In this document: piece after piece, positions 1 to 7,459 of the stretch
How positions within the stretch are numbered: position 1 is the stretch's first letter
Layout of the letters: every line of letters starts with the position of its first letter
Assembly (NCBI RefSeq): GCF_000986865.1
Contig: NZ_LAVS01000086.1
Location: 226,932-290,931 of the forward strand
DNA: 64,000 bases
Reading direction: 5' to 3'
Source: Rheinheimera mesophila
GTDB taxonomy: Bacteria > Pseudomonadota > Gammaproteobacteria > Enterobacterales > Alteromonadaceae
Made by a program: the position numbers and the translations under genes
The notes under the pieces: generated by a model
Databases searched by the model: none
The model's input: the letters and a program-made list of their open reading frames with translations, nothing else
What the model was told of the DNA's origin: nothing

Positions 1-168
1 AAGTATGACAAAACTGCCCCCCGTTATCGTATTCTCAGTCAACTACCGGGGTACAACGTTGTGGCGGTAGAGCGGCAGGAAGTCCACCAGGGGGTGATAC
101 AAAATCATTTGGCTGTGTTTGAGTTTCGCGCTGACAAAGTGATAAAAATCAGCGAATACTGGAAATAG
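1..168 (+). CDS. 3' end of a SnoaL/NTF2-like (DUF4440-type) protein, partial
   Basis: An open frame enters from the left edge in frame 1 and stops at TAG 166-168, giving the last 55 residues. The end reads AVFEFRADKVIKISEYWK. An alternating beta-strand ending in 'EFRxDKVxKIxEYW' is typical of the C-terminal strands of small NTF2-fold proteins (SnoaL-like polyketide cyclase, ketosteroid-isomerase-like). These are cone-shaped one-domain proteins of about 120-150 residues with very varied functions. The N-terminal two thirds lie outside the window, so the function cannot be named. The family call is inference from a short tail and is moderately uncertain. Confidence 0.5.
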   Translation, partial: KYDKTAPRYRILSQLPGYNVVAVERQEVHQGVIQNHLAVFEFRADKVIKISEYWK

Positions 169-264
169 TGAGTCAGGTTTGGCCTGATGTGGGCCGGAGC
201 GGCTATAGTGATCTTGTGCTCTTCCATGTAGAATGCGCGCCGGCCTACCCATTCAGGATTTGTA

Positions 265-585
265 ATGAAAAAAACCATAGCGTTAACCCACCCTAAACTG
301 CAACCGGCCCGTTGGGTGGATGCCATCAAATACGATATCAAAAAGTATTTGAAAAGAGAGCGCCGTAAAACTCTGCCCGCTGGTATGGATTACTGGACCT
401 TCGACTGCCGTTTTGGTGCCTCAGAAGATAAAGCTAAAAAAGTATTCACCTCTGAAATCAATAAACATATTGATGCTGCTGTAGAACAACAACTGGAAAG
501 TTTCTATGTGGAGATCCTGGCCAGAGCCTGTAAGCATCAACCACGGGAATTTGATTTTGACCGTGACGACCTTGACGAAAGCTAA
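265..585 (+). CDS. DUF6172 family protein
   Basis: A 106-residue basic cytosolic protein without signal peptide or membrane segment. It opens with KKTIALTHPKLQPARWVDAIKYDIKKYLKRERRK and carries the central 'DYWTFDCRFG' and 'SFYVEILA' blocks that I recall as diagnostic of the conserved DUF6172 family, which is of similar length. No biochemical role is known to me. The ATG at 265 is preceded by an AGGAT-type ribosome binding site about 6 bases upstream. The gene stands alone between the NTF2-like gene and the helicase, 191 bases ahead of the latter, so a shared transcript is possible but not shown. Confidence 0.75.
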   Translation: MKKTIALTHPKLQPARWVDAIKYDIKKYLKRERRKTLPAGMDYWTFDCRFGASEDKAKKVFTSEINKHIDAAVEQQLESFYVEILARACKHQPREFDFDRDDLDES

Positions 586-776
586 AAGGAAAGCGGCTTG
601 TCGCTGCAGATAAGCATTTCACTTTTCAAGGAAAATCAACTCGATTTCACAGCCGGAACCATACAGCAACGCCGGATGAAACTCTGCCAATGGCAAAGAA
701 TAGTCTCATCAGGCGCTAAAATGCTGTATATTCTGCCCTCATTTTTTACTGTAGCTATTCTACAGAGGAACTCTTT

Positions 777-2057
777 ATGCAATTTTCATCTTTAGATTTG
801 GCTCCGGATCTGCAACGTGCTCTTGTGGAATGCGGCTACAGTACTATGACTCCGGTGCAGGAGCAGGCCATAGTGCCGGCGCGCCGTGGCAAAGATTTGC
901 AGGTAACAGCGCAAACCGGCACTGGCAAAACTGCTGCTTTTGCGATCCCAGTGTTACAACGCATGCTGGATAAACCTAAAGCGACTGTAGCACAGCGTCC
1001 ACGCGCGCTGATCCTGACACCGACCCGCGAGCTGGCAGAACAAATTGCCGAGTCTATCTGTGCATACGCTAAATTTGTGCCGATCAGCGTAACTGCGCTG
1101 TACGGTGGCGTCAAAATGGGTGGGCAGGCGAATAAATTACGCACTGGTGTTGATATAGTGATCAGCACACCGGGCCGTTTGATTGAGCATATGGCGCTTG
1201 GTCATGTGATTCTAACTGATGTTGAATTTGTGGTGCTGGACGAAGCCGACCGTATGCTGGACATGGGCTTTGTCACAGACGTGCTGAAGCTGATACAAAT
1301 GACAGCAAACCACCGTCAAACCCTGTTGTTCTCTGCTACCACTTCACCAGCAGTAAACGAGCTGTCGCATAAAATTCTGAAAAATCATCAGCAAATTCGC
1401 GTGGCCAAAGCCAACAGTACAGCGGATACCGTCGAGCATCTGGTATATCCGGTGGAAGAGAGCCGCAAAATTGAATTGTTTGAGCAATTGCTGCTGGAAA
1501 ATAACTGGTTCCAGGTGCTGGTCTTTACCAGTACCAAAGAGCAGGCCGACCGCTTATTGGCGGGTCTGCAAATGAAAAAAATAGACGCTGCGGTCTGCCA
1601 TGGCGATAAAAGTCAGGGCGCCCGCCGTCGTGCTATCGCCGACTTTAAATCGGCAAAGTTACAGGTACTGATTGCCACTGAAGTGGCGGCCCGGGGGCTG
1701 GACATTCAGGGGCTGGATTATGTGGTGAACTTTAACCTGCCTTATCTGCCGGAAGACTATGTGCATCGTATAGGCCGCACCGGCCGTGCTGGCGCAGAAG
1801 GATTGGCGATTTCCTTTGTCAGCCGTGAAGAAGAGCAGACCTTAGAGCGTATTCAAAAGCTGATTGGCAGTAAAATTAAGCGGGTGATGGTACCAGGCTT
1901 TGAGGTCAGTAATCGGGAGTCGTTGTTAAAAACTATTTCACGCAAGGTGTTATCAGGCCGTTCGAACAAAGCCAGTGAAACCCGGATTGATCTGGACAGC
2001 GCCAACAAGGTAAAACCTAAGGCTAAGCCAAAAACCAAGCCACGCACGACGAAATAA
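777..2057 (+). CDS. rhlE: DEAD-box ATP-dependent RNA helicase, RhlE type
   Basis: A 426-residue DEAD-box helicase that unwinds RNA duplexes with ATP, probably in ribosome assembly or mRNA turnover. All family motifs are intact: the Q motif (F3, TPVQ at 25-28), motif I AQTGTGKT at 45-52, PTREL at 82-86, TPGRL at 131-135, DEAD at 155-158, SAT at 186-188, and in the second RecA-like lobe 'ATEVAARGLDI' and 'HRIGRTGRAG' near residue 330. The short C-terminal tail is rich in lysine and proline (KPKAKPKTKP), typical of RhlE, and probably contacts RNA. The ATG has an AGAGG site just upstream. RhlE rather than SrmB or DeaD is inferred from length and tail. A strong terminator follows. Confidence 0.88.
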   Translation: MQFSSLDLAPDLQRALVECGYSTMTPVQEQAIVPARRGKDLQVTAQTGTGKTAAFAIPVLQRMLDKPKATVAQRPRALILTPTRELAEQIAESICAYAKFVPISVTALYGGVKMGGQANKLRTGVDIVISTPGRLIEHMALGHVILTDVEFVVLDEADRMLDMGFVTDVLKLIQMTANHRQTLLFSATTSPAVNELSHKILKNHQQIRVAKANSTADTVEHLVYPVEESRKIELFEQLLLENNWFQVLVFTSTKEQADRLLAGLQMKKIDAAVCHGDKSQGARRRAIADFKSAKLQVLIATEVAARGLDIQGLDYVVNFNLPYLPEDYVHRIGRTGRAGAEGLAISFVSREEEQTLERIQKLIGSKIKRVMVPGFEVSNRESLLKTISRKVLSGRSNKASETRIDLDSANKVKPKAKPKTKPRTTK

Positions 2058-2071
2058 CCTGCTTTGCTTTG

Positions 2072-2110
2072 ACCAGTCAAAGTGGACGTGCTTTGACTGG
2101 TTTCTTTCCT
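2072..2110 (+). terminator. Intrinsic terminator after the helicase gene
   Basis: A perfect 11-bp stem (ACCAGTCAAAG at 2072-2082 with CTTTGACTGGT at 2091-2101) has an 8-base loop and is followed by TTTCTTTCC. It lies 14 bases after the helicase stop codon and separates it from the convergent gene that ends at 2122. Confidence 0.85.
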
Positions 2111-2121
2111 CTGCAGCAGCC

Positions 2122-3615
2122 TTACATATAAGCTTTGCTAAAAGCCTCTTTGGACTGTTTGATATAACTTCTGGCTTTTTGCGCGTGTTGCTCCCAGGCC
2201 GCTTTATCTTTGGCGTCCGTAAAGGGGTTTTGATCCGGTGCGACCGAACGTTCAAATCTGTCGTAAAAAGTAATAGCCGACGAGGTGATTTGGTTAAAAC
2301 GTTCTTTAAATTCCTGCATGCCCTCAAGCTGCTCTGAGGTTTTTAACATGTACTGGATCAACTGCGTATTGTCATTGGCGGCCAGATAGCCCTGAGCTTT
2401 AGTGGTGACATTTTCGCCTACTTCGTTGATCACCAAAGCACGAATGGATTCGTCTTTGCTCATCACTCTGCTGTAGTTTTCCTGAGTGCGGGCAAGACCA
2501 GCATGCTGCAGATAATCGCGCAGGTGTTTATCTAAATCCTTGCGGAATACTTCCACCATTTTCAGCATGCTTTGCAAATCGTTTTCCAACGCCGAGACCT
2601 GCACCAACTCTTTTTCCAGCTCGTTTAAAAATTTCTCCGCCTGCTCATAAATTTTTAAGCCGTTTTCTTCGGCGAACTTACGATCTTTGCGGTTTAAATC
2701 GGCATTCTCATAATTGGATTTATCAAAAGCTGTCGCCAGAAAAGACTTAAAAGGCTCGGCAAAAGCGGCATACAAACCGCCGCTGACCACAGTTAAAGTG
2801 GCGGTGGTTAAATCACCAAAAGGCTTCACCATCGAATTGAGCCGGGCTTGCTGCAAAGGCGAGGTGACTCTTTTGGTGTCGGCCAGGATAGTGCGGAACG
2901 ACGCATAAGCCATCGGATTCGACATTTTATTGCGCTCTGAACTGGCCAGCGCAAAAGTGATGGTTGAATAAATAGCGTTGGCGTATTCCAGATACTGGCG
3001 CTGGCTTTCCAGTTGTGCTGCATAATTTTTGCCAATGGTGCGGAAAGACTCGCTTTGTAGCTGGTAGTTCTTGTTGGTTTGCAGTTTATCCAGAATGCCA
3101 CTGATAATTTTCTGCTCGTTTTTTTGCAGCGCCGTGTCGAGCAAAATACGGTCCAGCGTGACATCATCCAGTGCCAGACCACCGTGTAAGCTTTCTATAT
3201 CTAAGCGCAGGTATTTGCGGCCCGGATCATCAATAGACACCCGATGGGCCATATAGGCTTCGTTACCTGCAGGCGCTTCAATTAAACCAACCTGTTGCCA
3301 CTGCGCATCCAAAGCGACAGAAGACGAGGTTAAAATATTAATACGATAACTGGCAAAAGCGGACTGAGGCTTGACCCAAAACTCCAGTAAACCCAGCTCA
3401 GATACCGGGTAACGGCTGACTAAAGAGCTGCTGCCATCCTGACAAAACAAGCTGCTTGCGCCAGTACGCGCCATCTCAGAGCTGCGCTGACAACCAGCGA
3501 GAATATTCCATTGATGGGCATCCTGTTCAAAGTCGCTGGAAAATACCAGTTCACCGGGTTTAGCAAAGGCAATACCACTGAATAAACACAGCAAAATAAC
3601 AGAAAAACGACGCAT
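2122..3615 (-). CDS. Secreted protein of unknown function, jelly-roll-like N-terminus and helical C-terminus
   Basis: A 497-residue protein with a clear Sec signal peptide (MRRFSVILLCLFSGIAFA). Residues of about 19-155 look beta-rich ('FSSDFEQDAHQWNIL', 'LEFWVKPQ', 'LRLDIESLHGGLALDDVTLD'), resembling the carbohydrate-binding or concanavalin-like jelly rolls found at the start of exported proteins. It has two cysteines (in 'AGCQRS' and 'LFCQDG') that could form a disulphide. The remaining ~330 residues are charged and largely helical, with a hydrophobic stretch near 260-290 (LTTATLTVVSGGLYAAFAEPF). I do not recognise the family. It is divergent from the MFS permease and convergent with the helicase, so it is probably its own transcript. 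The fold description is inference. Confidence 0.7.
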   Translation of the reverse strand: MRRFSVILLCLFSGIAFAKPGELVFSSDFEQDAHQWNILAGCQRSSEMARTGASSLFCQDGSSSLVSRYPVSELGLLEFWVKPQSAFASYRINILTSSSVALDAQWQQVGLIEAPAGNEAYMAHRVSIDDPGRKYLRLDIESLHGGLALDDVTLDRILLDTALQKNEQKIISGILDKLQTNKNYQLQSESFRTIGKNYAAQLESQRQYLEYANAIYSTITFALASSERNKMSNPMAYASFRTILADTKRVTSPLQQARLNSMVKPFGDLTTATLTVVSGGLYAAFAEPFKSFLATAFDKSNYENADLNRKDRKFAEENGLKIYEQAEKFLNELEKELVQVSALENDLQSMLKMVEVFRKDLDKHLRDYLQHAGLARTQENYSRVMSKDESIRALVINEVGENVTTKAQGYLAANDNTQLIQYMLKTSEQLEGMQEFKERFNQITSSAITFYDRFERSVAPDQNPFTDAKDKAAWEQHAQKARSYIKQSKEAFSKAYM

Positions 3616-3851
3616 AGAATCCTCAATTGGAATAGGGCAAGCCAGAGTCCCTGTACAGGGCTCTAAGGCTGACAGAATGAATATTTATGGTAGCTGAATT
3701 GAACAGCCAAAACAGCGCTAATTTTTGTTTTCTAATCAACAGCTTTGAGCCGCACCCTGCGGTTTCTGTTCTTGCTATTCCAGTAAATTGCCCAGTATGC
3801 TTGTCGCTTCAACTAGATGCCCGGCAGGGGCCGCCCACAGAGACAAGTGCG

Positions 3852-5438
3852 ATGAAATCACAGGGGATTAATTTTTATCATCCGTTCGCCTTCTGGCTGG
3901 GATGTATTGGTATCACGTTGGGGGTGTTAGCGCATATCCCGATGTTTATCCATGCATCTCATATGAATTATCAGATGGTGGGTATGCCGATGGACAGCAA
4001 TATGCTGGTAGGGATGGGCCTGATCCCACTGGGATTAGTGCTGGCTGTCTATGGCCTGATGCCACGGCTGGACCAACTGCGCAGCAATGACAACAGCAGA
4101 TTACACTTTCACGTCGCAGACCAATTGCCACTGAATAAGGAGCATTGGACTTTGGTGATGGTACTGATGGCGGCGGTGATCGTGGATGTAATGAAACCAG
4201 CTACTTTAGGTTTTGTCATGCCGGGCATGAAAGACGAATACGGCATCAGCTCTAAAGAAGCGGGTGTGTTGGCGTTGGTGGCTTTGACAGGCACCACCAT
4301 TGGCTCAGTGATTTGGGGGCTGATGGCGGATTTGTTTGGCCGCAGAGCGGCTATTTTGTTGTCTGCCTTAATGTTTATTGGTACCGCTATTTGTGGTGCT
4401 ATGCCGTCTTTTGAGTGGAATCTGGTGATGTGTTTTTTGATGGGCATGTCGGCCGGCGGCTTGTTGCCTATTACCTTTACCCTGATGGCTGAAACTATTC
4501 CGGCGGCGCACAGAGGTTGGTTACTGGTGGCGCTGGGGGGTTTTGGCACTGCGGCAGGCTATCTGGTAGCGTCCGGTTCTGCCGCTGTGCTGGAGCCGCT
4601 GTTTAGCTGGCGTATTTTATGGATGCTGGGGTTGCCAACAGGTTTATTGGTGATTTTTTTAAACCGTTACATTCCTGAATCGCCGCGTTATCTGGCGAGC
4701 AAGGGCTTAACCAGCGAGGCTCGTTTGGTGCTGCAACGTTTTAGTGCTGTGCAGGCGCAGGATCAAAGCAGCATCGTAGTTGAAGAACAACCTGCAGCGC
4801 CAAAGGCCGGGTTTAAGCAGCTACTTGAAGGGCATTATGCTGGTATTACTTTAGGTTTAGTGGCCGCAGGTGTGGCTTGGGGCTTGGTGAACTTTGGTTT
4901 TATGTTGTGGCTGCCGACTAATTTAGGCGAAATGGGTTTAGCAGGGCAGGCCAGCGCTATTATTACTAAATCGGCTTTTTTTGCGTTGCCCGGTGTGGCT
5001 GTGGTGATCTGGCTGTATCATAGCTGGAGCAGTATCAAAACCCTGTTGCTGTTTATTCTGCTCACAGCCTTGTCTTTGCTGAGTTTCTGCATTTTTGATT
5101 GGCTTGACAGCCGTTCAGTGACACTGCTTTCCGTATCTATTGCACTGCTGCTGGTCAGCTCCAGTGGCGTTATTGCCATGCTTATTCCTTATGCCGCAGA
5201 GATATATCCGGTGCATTTGCGTGGTACAGGATCAGGTATTGTCGCTGCCAGCTCAAAATTCGGCGGTATTTTAGGTGCTTTGCTTGGTGTCATCGGGTTG
5301 TTTGATCAGATGGCATGGTCAGGCCTGGTGATTATGGCTGCGTTAGTGATGGCTGCTTTTTTATTGCAACGTCATGGTATTGATACCAGAGGGATCCGGC
5401 TGGAAGATATGCATGCTGCGCTGGAAAAAAAGTCTTAA
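3852..5438 (+). CDS. Major facilitator superfamily permease with extra N-terminal membrane segment
   Basis: A polytopic inner-membrane permease of 528 residues. After an N-terminal extension with two membrane helices (FAFWLGCIGITLGVLAHI and MLVGMGLIPLGLVLAVYG), the 12-helix MFS core begins near residue 100. The A-motif 'GLMADLFGRRAAI' sits between helices 2 and 3, and 'RYIPESPRYLASKG' is typical of sugar/aromatic-acid type H+ symporters. The substrate cannot be deduced. The frame is open back to 3687, but the residues encoded there (ELNSQNSANFCFLINSF...) are unlike a permease, so the ATG at 3852 is preferred; its ribosome binding site is weak. It is divergent from the unknown secreted gene. 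A hairpin follows the stop codon. Confidence 0.82.
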   Translation: MKSQGINFYHPFAFWLGCIGITLGVLAHIPMFIHASHMNYQMVGMPMDSNMLVGMGLIPLGLVLAVYGLMPRLDQLRSNDNSRLHFHVADQLPLNKEHWTLVMVLMAAVIVDVMKPATLGFVMPGMKDEYGISSKEAGVLALVALTGTTIGSVIWGLMADLFGRRAAILLSALMFIGTAICGAMPSFEWNLVMCFLMGMSAGGLLPITFTLMAETIPAAHRGWLLVALGGFGTAAGYLVASGSAAVLEPLFSWRILWMLGLPTGLLVIFLNRYIPESPRYLASKGLTSEARLVLQRFSAVQAQDQSSIVVEEQPAAPKAGFKQLLEGHYAGITLGLVAAGVAWGLVNFGFMLWLPTNLGEMGLAGQASAIITKSAFFALPGVAVVIWLYHSWSSIKTLLLFILLTALSLLSFCIFDWLDSRSVTLLSVSIALLLVSSSGVIAMLIPYAAEIYPVHLRGTGSGIVAASSKFGGILGALLGVIGLFDQMAWSGLVIMAALVMAAFLLQRHGIDTRGIRLEDMHAALEKKS

Positions 5439-5443
5439 ATTAA

Positions 5444-5463
5444 AGCCCACAGCAATGTGGGCT
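5444..5463 (-). terminator. Hairpin between convergent genes
   Basis: A perfect 8-bp stem (AGCCCACA / TGTGGGCT) with a GCAA loop. On the minus strand it is followed by TTTAATTTAAGACTTTTTTT, so it more likely ends the Sel1/TonB-C gene, but it could act on both strands. Confidence 0.6.
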
Positions 5464-5477
5464 GTTCGCCGGCAAAC

Positions 5478-6791
5478 CTACAGCGCAGCTTTTAGTTCTG
5501 CTGCGATAGGATAATGTTGTGCTATGGCTTTCTCCAGTAACAATTGGCCTTCAGCTTTCTGCCCCTGCACTATTTTTCTGACGCCACTCCAGGCTTGTAC
5601 TTGTGGATCATTGGCGCGAAGCAGATAGTTTTCCCAGCGTTCAGACACCATAGCCAACTGGCGCTGGGCGTCTACATTGCCATTTTTGGCCGCCATGGTC
5701 CACCAATAGCCACCAGTATGTAATTCTGAAACGTAAACAACAGGTGTGATGTAGGCCGCTTTACCCGGATCAGCCCAGAGCCTGAAAACGCCATCGCTGG
5801 CATCCTCATTTAACTGTTTTCCAACTAACAGAGTAGTGGCCTGCTGCTTGGTCATTTTATCGGCATTGAGCACTGCAGTCACGGTGCCTTTGGCATCGGT
5901 TTTTACCATAGCGCTGCCCGAAAAGCCTTCGATAAGCCGACTGAGACCGGATCTGCGTTTAAAAAACTGCTCAGGTAATTCAGCCGCAGGGTCCAACGCC
6001 AGCTTGGGATCTGACTGCACAAAGTAGCTGGAGTTCGTTGCCAGCATATCCATCAGAGTCCCCAGCAGAAACTGGTGTTGAGGTGAACCAGCTACCGCGT
6101 ATTCCATCAACTTATGCTGCTGCATAAAGTGTTTGACCTGATGAGGTTGCAATGGACCCAGGCTATAGTGAAGTATTACCTTACCTGTATGCTTTTGGCC
6201 TGAGGCTGCGTATTTCCAGGATTTGATTGCTCTGATTGAGGATTTATTGAAGGACTTATCCGGAAAGGAACCCAGCACTTCCACAGTACTGACCTGGCCT
6301 TGCTCGTCTATTAAATACTTCATCACTGTGTAGCCAAATATACCTTTGTGAGCAGCTTCAGACGGATAAGCCGGCTCTTTACGACTGATCACCTCGGGCA
6401 ACGCGGTTAAATCTACTTCGTCATCCTGTAAATCGTCGATCTGCACTGTCCTGAACAGCGCCTGAAATTGTTCAGCCGCCTGCTGCTGTTGTGCAGGCCC
6501 TAGTGTAGCGGAGACTGAGGTGGCTAAAGATGCCGCTCTTTTATCGCCGAGCCGGTCTGCCAGTTGAAAATAGGCCAGCGCTTTGACAGGGTCGGCTGCG
6601 TTGCCTTGTCCCTTGTAATGCATCACGGCCAGATTAAAAGCAGCCAGTTCATTTCCAAGCGGCAAGAGCGCAGAAAACTCTGTCGAGGCTTTATGGTAGT
6701 CTTGTTGCTCGTAGTGTTTTAAAGCATCGAGCATATCAGAGTAAACCTGCGGACTAACAGCAAGGCTGGTAAGCAGCAGCAAGGTGCGCAT
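5478..6791 (-). CDS. Exported Sel1-repeat protein with TonB C-terminal-like domain
   Basis: A 437-residue protein with a signal peptide (MRTLLLLTSLAVSPQVYS). Residues of about 20-100 form Sel1/TPR-type helix pairs ('FNLAVMHYKGQGNAADPVKALAYFQLADRLGDKRA'). A TonB C-terminal-type domain follows near 130-215 ('KEPAYPSEAAHKGIFGYTVMKYLIDEQGQVSTVEVLGSFPD', 'SIRAIKSWKY'), and a further Sel1-like block lies near the C-terminus ('GGYWWTMAAKNGNVDAQRQLAMV'). It has no transmembrane anchor, so it is not a normal energy-transducing TonB. It is probably a periplasmic scaffold or adaptor. It is encoded alone, convergent with the MFS gene. The domains are seen with fair confidence and the role is unknown. Confidence 0.75.
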   Translation of the reverse strand: MRTLLLLTSLAVSPQVYSDMLDALKHYEQQDYHKASTEFSALLPLGNELAAFNLAVMHYKGQGNAADPVKALAYFQLADRLGDKRAASLATSVSATLGPAQQQQAAEQFQALFRTVQIDDLQDDEVDLTALPEVISRKEPAYPSEAAHKGIFGYTVMKYLIDEQGQVSTVEVLGSFPDKSFNKSSIRAIKSWKYAASGQKHTGKVILHYSLGPLQPHQVKHFMQQHKLMEYAVAGSPQHQFLLGTLMDMLATNSSYFVQSDPKLALDPAAELPEQFFKRRSGLSRLIEGFSGSAMVKTDAKGTVTAVLNADKMTKQQATTLLVGKQLNEDASDGVFRLWADPGKAAYITPVVYVSELHTGGYWWTMAAKNGNVDAQRQLAMVSERWENYLLRANDPQVQAWSGVRKIVQGQKAEGQLLLEKAIAQHYPIAAELKAAL

Positions 6792-6960
6792 AGACGAATC
6801 CTTTCATAACATAGTGTTGTCCCAAGCGGGACCAGGCAGAGTGTTTGTTGAACCTGACCTTAGGTTCAACTTATTTACAATAATTTGACATAAAGGTCGT
6901 ACCAAGGTCAAGAGCAGGTTAGGGCGCGCCTTACTCCTGCTCTGAACAGAGGATGAGAAA

Positions 6961-7332
6961 TTAACCGAAATGATTAAAGCAAAGCTTATTACCGTCTAAA
7001 TCCCGCACATAAGCACCATAAAAGGTGTTAGGGATCCGTTGTCCGGGGGCGCCTTCACAGCGGGCTCCCAGCGCTATCGCTTTATGATACAACTCGTCTA
7101 CTTTTTCTTTGCTACCTGGTGCAATAGACAGCATAGTTCCATTGCCCGGAGTGGCTGGTTCTTTGTTGTACGGGATACAAATTGCCAGCATCGGGCTTTG
7201 CATACTCTTGCCAATAAATACGATCCGGTCCATTTTAATCAGTGTTTTTGCACCTTGCTCTTTTAGCAGCTCCAAATAAAAAGCGACTGACTTATCCAGA
7301 TTGTTTGAACCTAAAGTGGCATAACTGAACAT
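6961..7332 (-). CDS. VOC-family (glyoxalase/bleomycin-resistance fold) protein
   Basis: A 123-residue single-domain protein. The start 'MFSYATLGSNNLDKSVAFYLELLKEQGAK' and the end 'RIPNTFYGAYVRDLDGNKLCFNHFG' are the two ends of the vicinal-oxygen-chelate fold. Metal ligands of glyoxalase-like enzymes are only partly conserved, so a catalytic role is uncertain. An AGGATGATGTT-type leader lies before the ATG. It is encoded as a lone gene between the Sel1/TonB-C gene and the DUF885 lipoprotein, all on the minus strand but with large gaps. Confidence 0.82.
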   Translation of the reverse strand: MFSYATLGSNNLDKSVAFYLELLKEQGAKTLIKMDRIVFIGKSMQSPMLAICIPYNKEPATPGNGTMLSIAPGSKEKVDELYHKAIALGARCEGAPGQRIPNTFYGAYVRDLDGNKLCFNHFG

Positions 7333-7410
7333 AACATCATCCTGTTGTGAGAAAAACCTTAGCTAATACGTAAACACAGAGGGGCTGGTTGTATGCTGAG
7401 GCAGATTTGC

Positions 7411-7440
7411 AAAAAAAAATGGCCCGGTCAGGGGCCATTT
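7411..7440 (-). terminator. Intrinsic terminator of the first DUF885 gene
   Basis: Read on the minus strand, a 9-bp stem (AAATGGCCC / GGGCCATTT) with a six-base loop ends in an uninterrupted run of nine T. It lies 20 bases past the DUF885 stop codon. Confidence 0.85.
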
Positions 7441-7459
7441 CAGACAATCTAATCAAGGC

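Noticed and set aside
43..341. Two minus-strand frames (43-252 and 105-341) under the NTF2-like tail and DUF6172 start
   Set aside because: They are antisense shadows; the plus-strand frames have the family-like sequences.
598..795. 65-residue open frame between the DUF6172 and helicase genes
   Set aside because: It starts with a rare codon, has no ribosome binding site, overlaps the helicase start and its composition is not protein-like.
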